The notes beneath the pieces are model-generated. The model was given only the letters and a program-made list of their open reading frames with translations. It made no database searches and was not told the DNA's origin. From Bryum argenteum (Eukaryota; Streptophyta; Bryopsida; Bryales; Bryaceae): a DNA stretch of 64,000 bases. The stretch covers positions 15,702,648 to 15,766,647 of the forward strand of contig CM073329.1 in the NCBI GenBank assembly GCA_037043015.1. The letters run 5' to 3'. Both the position numbers and the translations under genes were made by a program. This document shows positions 11,893 to 21,650 of the stretch, piece by piece (position 1 is the stretch's first letter; each line of letters opens with the position of its first letter).

Positions 11893-13483
11893 TGTAGAAG
11901 GGTTTTTTATCTAAGACAATTATATCTCAAATAAAATCCTAGTGGGGGATCTTTGATGGAAGGTTTCATGCGTCTAACGTTTTAATCCAACTAATGTCAT
12001 ATGTTAATAAATAGTAATGTTGGGATCTTAAACTCAACCCAAGATACTCTAGATCACTTTCCACAACCACTCAATATTTAAGTGAACCCATTGGTCAATT
12101 GGACATCATGTTATAGGCTTTGGTTTGGTCAAATTGACAATGGTCACGGGTGCATTTAGTATCACGGGTGGTCAAATGGACAGAGGGTTATAGTCAAATT
12201 GACATTCGGTAATCTGAAGGTCTTAAGTCAAATTGACAACCTGCATTTAAAAGCTTTAAGTCCATTTGACTATCATCTCACTCTTCCAATTCAATGAGTC
12301 TTAAGGTTAGAGGACTTATCAAGATCTGCTTTAGTCCTTCCCTATTTGTTCCTCAAATCGCTTCTATCTTCATCATTCCATGTCCTATCTGCAAAGCATT
12401 CTTAAGATAGTATTTCTTATTAGTAGGGGTCAAATATATATAAGACAATAATATGAGGTTGATCAATCCTTACACCATTAATCTTTAAGAAAATTAGGGA
12501 CCCTCTTAAGAATATCTCTTATCGCATGTGCTTATTTCACTATTTGAAGCTAGCTAGACTTCAATAATGCTTAATGGTGTTGGCCAACCTTATCTTCTAC
12601 TCCTTAGAAGATCTATTACAACGGCAATGCTTCCAAGCATTCCTTTTTCTTAAGATTAGACTCTTCTCTAATCTTAAGAATAACAATTATATAGTGAAGG
12701 ATTTTGATTCTCCTTTCACTAAGTGTACACTTTAATAATAGCGACCATTAGACTCCTTACACTTGAACTTTCATGTCCAAGTGGTCTCTCCAGCCTAATC
12801 GACTTATTCTATATCAACCATTTCTCTTCATTCTATGTTCTATTGTCTATTCAAATCAACTTCCACATATGAATGTCATTACACATTCAATACCGAGTTA
12901 TTCATACAATTGACATTTTATGCATGTCAATTAGACAATTCTACATACTCACACAAGCATTCCATCAAGTTGACAAGTATATTAATAATTCAATAACAAT
13001 TAGAAATGCTTTACACAATTAAGTGTTTGAAATCGCCAATTGAAGCCTCTTGCTTCAATTGCTCTTCTTTGTTGGATTCCGCTTCCGGCACTATTGAAGC
13101 CTCTTGCTTCAATGGCTCTTTGTTGGAGTCCGCTTCCGGCACTCGCCTTCTTATTACTCCCGGAGTAATAAGATTTACACTTACACTTTAAACAACTATG
13201 AACAATCTTAAAGCTTGAAATGTAAAGTATATTAATGAATTAAAATTGTTCTAAGTGGAATACACGAAGAGAAGGGTGTAGACAAGAATGTCTTGTCTTC
13301 CCACACCTTTTATCTCTCTTAAGACGAAAAGGTACATATGTAGACCTTTTGAGATCCACCTTTCTATTTCTAAAACCATTTTGTCCTATTATTTCCTATC
13401 TTGTCTATTTGTCTTATCTAATTATAAACCTTTTTACATTCTATTGGACATTTGAGCCTAATTAAAGCTCTTTTCTCATCACA
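11893..13483 (-). repeat. 5' LTR of the OTA element (about 1.59 kb)
   Basis: The LTR begins with TGT next to the primer-binding site and probably ends with ACA at 13,483, where the sequence changes abruptly to GC-rich coding-like DNA. The right boundary is inferred, because the partner LTR is outside the window. It holds seven exact GTCNANTNGAC palindromes, mostly in 12,094-12,275. A direct duplication of about 60 bp lies at 13,037-13,143. No coding potential is seen. Confidence 0.65.
13037..13143. repeat. Tandem duplication (about 55-60 bp, two copies) inside the LTR
   Basis: Two adjacent units share the phrases GAAGCCTCTTGCTTCAAT and CCGCTTCCGGCACT, with small differences. It is a length-variable region of the LTR. 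Confidence 0.7.
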
Positions 13484-13512
13484 TAAACCCCTCGGTGCAG
13501 GTCTCAGCAGCT

Positions 13513-14990
13513 ATGGCTCGCGGTGCTCCCCGGGAACGCAAGCCGTTGTACATCCCGCGGCAGATTGCAGAATGGAAGAAGTACCCTGGACGTGGAGTGG
13601 CTCACCGACGCGGGGCTGTTACGTTACGCAAACCATCTCCGCAATAACATCGACCTCGGGCGCTGCAGGGCATTCATCGCGTCGATGCAGGAGCGGCAGC
13701 AAGAGGATCCCTGCAACACAGAGGTGGCCGGGGTCGTGGAGGGGGTCCTCGTGCGATACTCCCCGAGGTACTTACACCAGTTCTTCGGCTGGGACGGCAC
13801 GGGGGTCACGAGTTGGTCGCCGAAGACGAGCAACCTTCCGCAGCCAGACACCACGGTGTACACCCATGGATACCCAGTGCGAGGGGGCGGCAAGTTCGAT
13901 GTTTACGACATCACTCGTAACAACCCGAACATGCCCGACCCATGGTTTGGCAGAATCCGCGGCATACTCAGCCAAGTGTTTTTCGGAATGACTGCAATGC
14001 AGTGCATCCGGATCAAATTGCGTTGTGTGTCATGGTGGGCCGTGGCGAGAAGATCAATTGGGGGAAGCTCGTGGAAGGAACGCGGTCAACTAGATCCAAG
14101 GGCATGTCCAAAGTGACGATTATGAGAGCCCCATCGCCCCATTTCTGATACAATTCATTGGCCATTTCCTGGATTACCACCGACTAAACCATCACCCGTG
14201 GGCCATGGGTACATTCTTCGACGTGCAGCGCGAAGTGGCAGAGGCGGCGCAACCTAACGTCACGCCAACCCACCGGGTGAAACGACCACGCATCGAGGAA
14301 GACGGTGCAACAGAAGGAGGCCTCATGGAGGTCGCTAGCACGTCCACAACCACGCAGCTCGGCCCCCGCGCCAAGGAGTTCGAGGCCCAGAAACGCACCG
14401 TGGAGACATGTATGGAGGAAATGCTTAATTTCCTCCACACCACGGAGCAACAGCAGCAGACGGCCACGGCCAAGTACAAGGAATGGGAGACTCGGCACAA
14501 ACGCCATACTGCACACCTGGTGCAGACAACCCAGGCCGCGGCTCGCAAATCCATGGAAGACTACAAGCTAGAGGTCCAGCTCCACACCACCCAACTCCAA
14601 GGGCAGGTAACCTCCCTGCAGAACCAGCTCAACGCGAGAGACTTGGAACTGCAGGCAGCCACGGAGAGGTCCCGAACTTTCGAGGACCAATGCACCCGGG
14701 ACAGGGAAAGAATTGAGCGGATGGACCGCCAAAATGCCGAGCTCGTCGCTAAATGCAAGGCCTTGACCGAGGAGTTGGCCCTCAAATCCACGGCCCCGTC
14801 CTCCAACACCGTGGACATGGAGACGATGCAACGACATCGCCAGGAGGTGGAAAACGCCCGGGAGAACTTCAAAGCCAACAAGGTGGCTTGGACGAATCAC
14901 GCGGCCAGGGTGATAGCAACCACAGCATATCAAATGCTGCGGGCCACGCCACCCATGTCAGAAGAGTCTCCCACGGTGTTCTTCGACTAG
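13513..14990 (+). pseudogene. ORF3-like region of the second LTR element: compact domain plus coiled coil (fossil)
   Basis: The 5' half encodes a domain with blocks such as YSPRYLHQFFGWDGTG and GEKINWGKLVEGTRS, resembling the N-terminal domain of the neighbouring element's ORF3. The 3' half, from about 14.2 kb, encodes a long Glu/Gln/Lys/Thr-rich coiled coil (about 230 residues). It lies immediately upstream of further element-encoded frames and the 3' LTR, the usual place of an extra ORF in OTA elements. The region is broken in a few places. Confidence 0.55.
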
Positions 14991-15005
14991 TGCACAGGTG
15001 ATGCA

Positions 15006-15908
15006 TTGATGGCGTTAGACTTGGAAGGCTCGGACAACAACTGGGGCAGCCAAGGAGAGGCTTTTCTCGGGGAGGACGAGGAGGGGACACAACCGTTGCC
15101 CATGGACGAGCCAGAGCTTATACAACCACGGACTCACACACACGGGGAGGATTATGACACCACTCCAGAGGAACATCCTCACGAGCGACAAACCCACGCA
15201 CAGACCGAGGACAGGACAATGGAAGATTCCGGGGAGGGATTGTATCAGTTCGACACACAGATAGGAGAGGAGAGGGAGGACATACCGGAGGGGTTCGCAG
15301 AGCAGGAACAGACACCCCACCAATCTCTAGGGCCAAATACCTCGGCGAATTCACCACAGTACCATCTCCCGATCCTGTCACTACCACGACAGTATGAGTC
15401 CCCAGTCCGACAGAACTCTGATGGAACGTATCCATGGCCAAGGCGAACTGAATTTCCGATCGCACACGCGGATCTGCTACCCACGTATTCTCCGTTGCGG
15501 ACAAGACCCTCACCGCTGCCTTTCGCCAGACACAAATAGGCCATCCTCCAGAAGGAGGAACAGGGAGGGTGGAATGTCGACGACGTGGACGAGGAAGGGG
15601 GCGAGGCTTTAGATTCGATGCACTTCGTGCTCCAGTACTTCCACGAACAGCCCGACCTCGCCGCTCACTTCACCGATCCCGAGGCCACAGGGAGACAATG
15701 CCCGGCATGCAACAAGACGTTGGGGGGCACAGTGTTTGATGTATACACCCACGCCCTCAATTTCCGTGGAAACCACGTCTTGATACATAGAGCAGTGGCC
15801 AAGGCACTTCGGCGAATTTACAACGGCGAAGAACCCCCTCGCAGCGGTCGACAACTTCCCCGGGAGCAAGCCAGGCCGAACAGGAGGCCCGCCCCCACGC
15901 GCCGTTAA
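15006..15908 (+). CDS. Acidic and zinc-finger-like reading frames before the 3' LTR of the second element
   Basis: The first part (about 178 aa) is Glu/Asp/Pro/Gln-rich and looks disordered. The second part (about 108 aa, from about 15.58 kb) has CPACNKTLGG followed by spaced histidines in YTHALNFRGNHVLIHRAVAKAL. That pattern is reminiscent of the zf-XS type of zinc finger known from plant XS-domain proteins, but the match is by eye only. A basic Arg/Pro-rich tail follows. These frames may be parts of one protein with the upstream coiled coil in the ancestral element. Function unknown. Confidence 0.45.
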
Positions 15909-15940
15909 CTCAGCAATCCGAGGACGAATTGCACTCTGCG

Positions 15941-15953
15941 AAGGAGGGCAAAA
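15941..15953 (+). other. Polypurine tract of the second LTR element
   Basis: AAGGAGGGCAAAA directly precedes the TGTTAC start of the LTR, as expected for the plus-strand primer of a retroelement in forward orientation. Confidence 0.65.
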
Positions 15954-16675
15954 TGTTACCCGCCACGGCACGCGGGTATCATTACCGAAGACCTAGAGAG
16001 CCACGGGGAGACCAAGGAGTAACAGCGACCACGGGGCTCAAGGCCGAGAGTGCAGTGACACAGAACCACGGAGATCGAGACCGCGGACGCAGAACAGTTA
16101 AGGCAAAAGCCAGCGCAAGGAAATTAGGTTTTATTATAAATAGAGGATGGAATTACACAATAGCCACTTCCTGAATCCCACGAATGTAGTGATAGCCACA
16201 ATCGCATTGTGACACTCTTTGTAGCCATTCGGCATTCACTGATTTAATACAAAACCCAAGACTCGCTCTGATTCTATTCTACTTGCTATTTGCTTTCTAA
16301 AACCCTCCTCCCCTCTACTTGACTCTCCTAACTCCTGTATAATCAGTGGCACCGCGGAACGCCTTGGGTCGGAATACTTGTGTCTCAGGTTCCGCAATGT
16401 GATTGCAAGACTGACGTTGCCAACCTTGCCGCACCAAGGAGCAGCTTCCCCGTGGAGTAAATACCTGGACCGTGGAAGCCACAACTGAAGAGCGACGCCG
16501 CGGAACTGCAACCCCGGGACTCAGGCCGTTCAAGCCTAATCCCGGCCTCGTGGATTGACTCCCCCGACTATGCTAATCATTCCACGATTACGGTGACCAG
16601 TCAACGACTGGTCAGGCTTACCCTGACCCGCCTGGGATAATCGTGGTTCAAGGCCGCAAGCCCGGATACCTTACA
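15954..16675 (+). repeat. 3' LTR of the second element
   Basis: Starts TGTTACCC after the polypurine tract. A TATA box, TATAAATA, lies at 16,135-16,142, about 180 bp into the LTR, consistent with a U3 promoter. The end is uncertain; ACCTTACA near 16,675 gives a TGT...ACA pairing, but no target duplication can be checked. It is rich in CCACGG-like hexamers. Confidence 0.5.
16582..16646. other. Nested inverted repeats (three-hairpin cluster)
   Basis: Outer arms CCACGATTA (16,582) and TAATCGTGG (16,638) enclose GACCAGTC/GACTGGTC (16,595/16,606) and GTCAGG/CCTGAC (16,611/16,622). All stems are perfect. They could form a compact cruciform or RNA structure near the LTR 3' end. Confidence 0.7.
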
Positions 16676-16794
16676 CCCTCCTTGTCCTTGCCTCCTCCTC
16701 TCACCTCGGGCATCTCCATACCCGTACCCAACTAATAGCTATTCCGCAGACGCCGGTACCCCTTGCCTCCTACAACCCTGTTAATCAGCCTCTT

Positions 16795-17241
16795 TTGGCT
16801 ATCTGTGGGCCTGCGACTTCCACTCCACAAGTTCCACCCGAAGGCTCAACATCCCCGATTCCTTTAGTTCCTGCCGCCATTCTTCCTGCTCAGTCTCCCG
16901 CACTACCCAACATCGTTATTGAGGAGATTTGTCGTGAAGCATCTCTTCCGGAAGCTGATATCGCGACTCGGGGAGAAGACGATGGCGTTCATCCGCTCGA
17001 GACACCAGACCACCGGAACGACAATGTTGACTACGAAGTTAGCGACCACCGGCTAGCGGATGAAGATGTTCGTGACAGCGCTTCCTTGCTCTTGCTGACC
17101 CCGTCTCGATTGGTGCGGCCTCTGCGCATGAGGCTCCTGAGGGTGTTCAGGAGTTGCAAGAAGATGCAAAGAGAGCGGTTCATGGTGTCCCAATCTCCCT
17201 CGACTCTGGCAACAACAAACCTGATCAATACCTGCGACTAA
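16795..17241 (+). CDS. Uncharacterised Pro-rich then acidic coding-like region
   Basis: The frame from 16,795 encodes a Pro/Ser/Ala-rich start followed by an Asp/Glu/His-rich stretch. After about 17,080 a different frame looks more coding-like (acidic, with AHEAPEGVQELQEDAKRAV) and stops at a CAG-TGA junction near 17,250. A frameshift or a small undetected intron is likely. A poly(A)-signal-like AATAAA lies at about 17,520. It may be the 5' part of the FCP1-like locus downstream or the tail of a transposon. No family recognised. Confidence 0.3.
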   Translation: MAICGPATSTPQVPPEGSTSPIPLVPAAILPAQSPALPNIVIEEICREASLPEADIATRGEDDGVHPLETPDHRNDNVDYEVSDHRLADEDVRDSASLLLLTPSRLVRPLRMRLLRVFRSCKKMQRERFMVSQSPSTLATTNLINTCD

Positions 17242-17610
17242 TCCCACAGTGAGGTTCTTACTCAATTGTAGGAAAATTTGTTTAGCTCGGGTCGAGCTAA
17301 ATTTCTGTGCATGTTTGCGTGTTTGACTGGTTGATGAGAATTTGCTCATACTATTGCTCTGTTTGTATGCTGTTTGATCTTTGTAGTAATCTTAAAGCCG
17401 ACACTCCTTGTTTTACAGGAGTCCGGCATTGAAGGCGGCGAGTAGGTCCTGCGAGTTAGTCTTCGAATTATTGGATGGTGTGCCACGTTTTGTAGATAGT
17501 ACCATGTAGTCACATCATTCAATAAAATGAAGACTTTTTATTATATCACTTGCGTCTGGACTGCGTCCCCGTCATTCTCATTACCACTGGGCGCTAAACA
17601 TCGTCATTTA

Positions 17611-17759
17611 ACACGTAATTCGTTATAATGGTATTATTCAGTGAACTTGAGAAATGTGGGTTTAGCTCGAGTCCAGCTAAATGTACCCACACAGTACATT
17701 TGGCTCAACTCAAGCTCAATTTGATAACCTGAATATTCCCATTATAACAAATTACGTGT
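17611..17759. mobile_element. MITE, 149 bp, TA target duplication
   Basis: Terminal inverted repeats start ACACGTAATTYGTTATAATG and are flanked by TA on both sides (17,609-17,610 and 17,760-17,761), as in mariner/Stowaway-like elements. The centre contains an internal palindrome, TTTAGCTCGAG-TC-CAGCTAAA-like. A lone copy of one terminal repeat appears again at about 19,828-19,850. Confidence 0.65.
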
Positions 17760-17938
17760 TATTTCTCTATCAGGCCGCGCCTCTGAGTACCTTATTCTGT
17801 CTGCTTGCCACCAAAACCCCCACCGACCACCTTGTGTTGGGCGTTGGTGTGGCGGTCCAGTCCTCAATCACTACGAGCAGTCATTTGCATGCTTCAACAT
17901 TTCACAAGGTAACACTCTTGTTTTAATATCGTCTGCAA

Positions 17939-18793
17939 TTGTCACTTGTCGTGCTGCAAGCTAGATTGTCCAAATCTTCAGGCAGGACTTTCCCTACATC
18001 CCTCGGTCAACTCCTACCGCCTGTGCCATCTCTCAATCGACACCGGTCCATGCCCAAGTGGTTGAATGTGGTGTTGGAGTTGAACGGGGTCCTCTGTTCT
18101 ACTACCCCTATGTCTCAGGCCCCCTCCCAGTACCTTATCTTTCCCGATCCCATACACCCTGCTGTTCTTTCCTCCACTATCCCCACCGTAGTTGCTGACA
18201 CGGTAGTATACTGTCGTCCTGGACTTACCCCCTTCCTTAATGTGTTAGATCGTTTCTGCCACATCCACGTTTGGAGTACCCTTCATCCTGCGGTTGTCTA
18301 CGGTCTCTGCTATTTTCTTTTCTCTAGAGCTGCTGCCGTCCCGCAAATTATATTAGCCTCAAACTCCTGCGATGGACTCTTGCTAAAGAATTTCTTGAAG
18401 GCCATGTACCCTGGCACGACTAATCCCATCCTACTTAAATATCCGCGTCGACGTTTCTTCACTAGAAGGGATGCTAATTTCAACGCCCAGAACTTTATTA
18501 TGGTCGACAACAATCCCGCCGCTTGTATGGTTGTTCTTCCATTGAACACTCTCTTTCCCGATCCTTAGGTCCATTCACATCAGGGTCCACCCTCGGACTC
18601 TTATCCACTGAAATTAATCCACGAGTTTTATTTTGCCGTACGTTTGAGAGGTCCCCAAAACTTCCGTCAAGTTATGAGTGGCAGACCCTCTCACAATGAC
18701 ATGTCCAAGGACTCCGAGTTGTACGGCATCATGTCCCGGAATCTGCCCTATGTGTGGAACCAGCTCCTAGTGAATGGGAAAACAATGTCGTGA
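17939..18793 (+). pseudogene. FCP1/NIF (NLI-interacting factor)-like HAD phosphatase domain, degraded
   Basis: The reading contains the landmarks of the FCP1-homology domain in order: LELNGVLC where the catalytic DxDx(T/V) loop should be, VYCRPGLTPFLNVL, HVWSTLHP, ILLKYPRRRFF and FIMVDNNP. Some plant homologues carry DLNG instead of DLDE; here even the first Asp is Glu, so phosphatase activity is unlikely. The domain meets an in-frame TAG at 18,566-18,568, after which the same frame stays open for about 74 codons to 18,793. That makes it a pseudogene, a read-through, or a mis-sequenced base. Neighbouring coding-like blocks at 16.8 and 19.0 kb could be other exons of the same locus. The dispersed TTTAGCTC palindrome is found around it. 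Confidence 0.5.
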
Positions 18794-18998
18794 TTACTTT
18801 CATTTACGGTATTAGTTTAAATTGTTTTTTTGCATTTTGCTTGACCATAGCTTAATTGCAATGCTTGGGTTCTAATGCCTCGTCAGATCATTACCATTTG
18901 CTAGTCATGGATTTGCAAATTGCCACTTCCAGTAGTTCCAATGAGTCTACTATGAGAATGCCGTTTACAGACTTAGTGTTTGTTTATATGTTATTCAG

Positions 18999-19484
18999 GT
19001 TTTCAGCGATCGACGACATAATGCTTCTCTGGATGATATTTCCCCAATTTGTCCCTCTTTGGTGTCAGATCTCTCTATCAATAGTGAGGGGTCCAAGACA
19101 CTCTCGGAGTTGCAGCGAGGGCGGTACATATTTCCTGCTCGAGACGACGCATCCGCTGTGGACTACACCAAAGAGGTCATGGATAATGATGATGATGATG
19201 GTGTCGTTGATAGTTATGTCAATGTACCGAAAAGAATTGTGGCGGCTTCATGTGATGACATCCCGGTTAGGACGACAGGCACCGTGGCACAGATTAGTGA
19301 CACTCCAATTCATTCCACGGACATGGATGTACATTGCGATTTAGCTCCTGTCAAGCTAAATGATCCTTTGCGAACTACAATCGCTCGTGTGGGACTGTCC
19401 TCCGGAGGATACTATCCCCGAGTTGTTGGGAAGCGAGACAAAAATGACGCTTTTGGTGATGCACGTCCTCGTAGTACTATTTAG
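18999..19484 (+). CDS. Acidic C-terminal exon candidate downstream of the FCP1-like domain
   Basis: A splice acceptor TTATTCAG precedes an open stretch beginning VFSDRRHNASLDD that runs to a TAG at 19,484. It is rich in Asp, with a DNDDDD run, and contains LSELQRGRYIFPARDD. An AATAAA lies about 70 bp after the stop. It may be the last exon of the FCP1-like locus. No known domain. A TTTAGCTC-type palindrome lies inside this exon. Confidence 0.4.
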   Translation, partial: VFSDRRHNASLDDISPICPSLVSDLSINSEGSKTLSELQRGRYIFPARDDASAVDYTKEVMDNDDDDGVVDSYVNVPKRIVAASCDDIPVRTTGTVAQISDTPIHSTDMDVHCDLAPVKLNDPLRTTIARVGLSSGGYYPRVVGKRDKNDAFGDARPRSTI

Positions 19485-20506
19485 ATTTTAGTGGGCTTTA
19501 CTTCAGGAGGTCTACAATTACACCAATAATTTGTTTTCTGGATTTTTCCATCAATAAACTTTTCTCCTTTAGTAGATTTGTTTTATTGGGTGTTTGTATT
19601 TGGTATTAATTCCTCTGTTTATTTCAGTATAGTTTTGTATATTCATTACAGCGCCTTTTTATTTTGAGAATAGTCTGTTATATTGATAAAAGGTGCTTTT
19701 TATTTTGAGAATACTTCTCTCTATATTGATAAGCTTTGATTATTTGGTAATGTATTTGGCTTGGTGCAGTCTAAGGGCGGGCGTATTACTCTAAGTCATA
19801 TTTACCATTTTGTGTATATATTCCCATTATAATGAATTACGTGTTCCTTGGTTGGTGTGCACCAACCCAGGGATGGGTTTTGTGCCGGCCCCATAAAAAC
19901 GGAAGTTTGATCGCCGAGTCACACATCGTGTGCATCCTGGAATCTGGTTGTAGAGAAGATGCGATAAGATGCTTGCAAATACAGTAGGTTTGAAGATTTG
20001 AATGGTCTGAACATCCAGAACTTTGTGGCATCTATTTGTGAGGATGTTTTATATTGCAAAATTCTTGACTAATTCAAGCAAATTACATGACTAGGTCAGT
20101 CTTCATTATCATTTCATGCAAAGGTGTTACATGACAAGACCAAACTTAGTAATCTACATACATGCAAAAGGTGTTACATGACAAAGTCAGACTTGATTTA
20201 ACAATTCATGCAACTTGGTAGTACTTGGCAAGCGGGGCAGACTTAGAGCCTCTTTCCATATAACACACTGACTTGTCAGAGATGATGGGTTGAGCCATTT
20301 CCATGCAACAGGGAGGCAAGTAAAATATAACGGATTCAAGTATGACTGGTGTTCACTCAAATGACGGGAGGTCATGCCGCCTTGGTAGTCTCAACATCAA
20401 TTTTTGCTACCCAACATGCCTAATTATTTCCCAATAGGAACATGTTTGAGTCTCCAATGAGCATCAACTTGATTAAATTAGTAAACGGGCCAACACATGG
20501 AAGCGA
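19485..20506. other. Intergenic DNA with short GTTACATGACAAG-type repeats
   Basis: AT-rich, no convincing gene. The phrase GTTACATGACAA recurs at about 20.13 and 20.17 kb. A block starting AACAATTCATG resembles sequence at 35,615-35,650 on the other side of the hAT insertion, so both flanks belong to the same repetitive neighbourhood. Confidence 0.5.
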
Positions 20507-20514
20507 CCAGCGGC
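20507..20514. repeat. 8-bp target-site duplication of the hAT element, left copy
   Basis: CCAGCGGC, identical to 35,513-35,520. Eight-base duplications are the hallmark of hAT integration. Confidence 0.9.
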
Positions 20515-20534
20515 CAAGGTTGTCATATCGGGCG
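20515..20534 (+). repeat. hAT left terminal inverted repeat
   Basis: CAAGGTTGTCATATCGGGCG. The reverse complement of the right end differs at one base. A GC-rich palindromic zone (GGGCGTGCCCGCCC) follows at about 20.59 kb and has a counterpart near the right end. Confidence 0.85.
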
Positions 20535-20769
20535 TGTTGAGGCAATCGGGCGGACAAAACGGACGTACGAGTTGTCCCGGACGGACGGGCGTGCCCGCCC
20601 ACCTTGTTTGAAGGGGGCGTGTAATTTTTTCATGGGTAAGAAACTTTGCAGTAAAAAGCCACGTAGGATGTGACGTGTAAGTCCATCGTGGCGTCGGGTA
20701 GTGAAATCGTGCCATGGCGAGTGAACTTTTGTTAGGGCGAGTGAACTTTTGAGAGGCGGGTGAACTTTT

Positions 20770-21125
<356 letters not shown>

Positions 21126-21200
21126 GATGCGTTTTCATTTATTTTTTTTAAAAATTTTTCTTGAATTTTTCTTTCGAGAATTTTTTTAAATAGAAATATC

Positions 21201-21370
21201 GTAGTATTTACAAATTGATTCATGCATAGGTTGAGTGGTATTAGGCAAGGTATGCATATGAGCGGTTGGAAGAGTGAGGAGGGGTGGGAATAAGTAAATA
21301 TGTGCACCCAAATGAAAACAATGTAATTAAATATGTCATAGGACTAAGTACACATGCATCGAATAAGAGA
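21201..21370. repeat. 3'-flank cassette copy 1
   Basis: About 150 bp including GATTCATGCATAGGTTGAGT, repeated at 32,895-33,045. Both copies lie just downstream of a minus-strand hAT gene (transposase and kinase-like), as if a common 3' end had been duplicated with each gene. Confidence 0.75.
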
Positions 21371-21650
21371 AATTGCCTTATTTTTCATACATAAGGCGAA
21401 TGTAATGTAGTAAAAAGTAGAAAGCATGAATAATAATAATATGATATAATATAATTCATAGTGAATAACGATACAACGTAGATATAAGGAAATTATATAT
21501 ATTCTCACAACACACAATCTGAACTTCTCTATTTTTTTTTTCTTTTTCAATAAACTTATGCACTATAATAGACTAATAATAGTGTCTAATAAAGGACTAC
21601 AATAATGATGAGAAGTTCTAAAATACCCAAATAGATAATATAAGTCCGTT

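Larger units (their letters stand above)
1..13483 (-). mobile_element. Ty3/gypsy LTR retrotransposon, OTA (Athila/Tat-like) clade, truncated by window edge
   Basis: The element reads right to left: 5' LTR, primer-binding site, leader, gag-pol, a 2-kb noncoding stretch, then a third reading frame that leaves the window. Assignment to the non-chromodomain OTA clade rests on three things. The reverse-transcriptase block has the [10 protein letters not shown] and [14 protein letters not shown] signatures. The integrase C-terminus ends without a chromodomain. The primer-binding site is of the TTGGCGCCG...CCGGGGA type usual for Athila/Tat elements. An extra ORF after pol also fits that clade. The 3' LTR is not in view, so LTR divergence cannot date the element. 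The copy looks nearly whole, with about one break in pol. Its right boundary abuts another LTR element, which suggests nesting. Confidence 0.85.
13484..16675 (+). mobile_element. 3' part of a second LTR retroelement, plus strand, broken
   Basis: GC-rich block with the order ORF3-like region, polypurine tract, 3' LTR. Its pol region is not in view; it is interrupted or truncated at the junction with the OTA element at about 13.48 kb. The ORF3-like region has the same layout as ORF3 of the neighbour: a compact domain with INWGKLV, then a coiled coil. The two elements are therefore probably related. The copy is a fossil with several breaks. The six-base motif CCACGG/CCGTGG/CCGCGG is about tenfold over-represented through coding and LTR parts alike. 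Confidence 0.55.
17278..19362. repeat. Dispersed TTTAGCTC-n5/6-AGCTAAA palindromes
   Basis: Imperfect palindromes occur at about 17,279, 17,662 and 19,339, with a diverged one at about 17,698. The arms TTTAGCTC and AGCTAAAT are constant and the 5-7 bp centre varies. One lies inside the 17.6-kb MITE, one inside an apparent exon. Confidence 0.55.
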
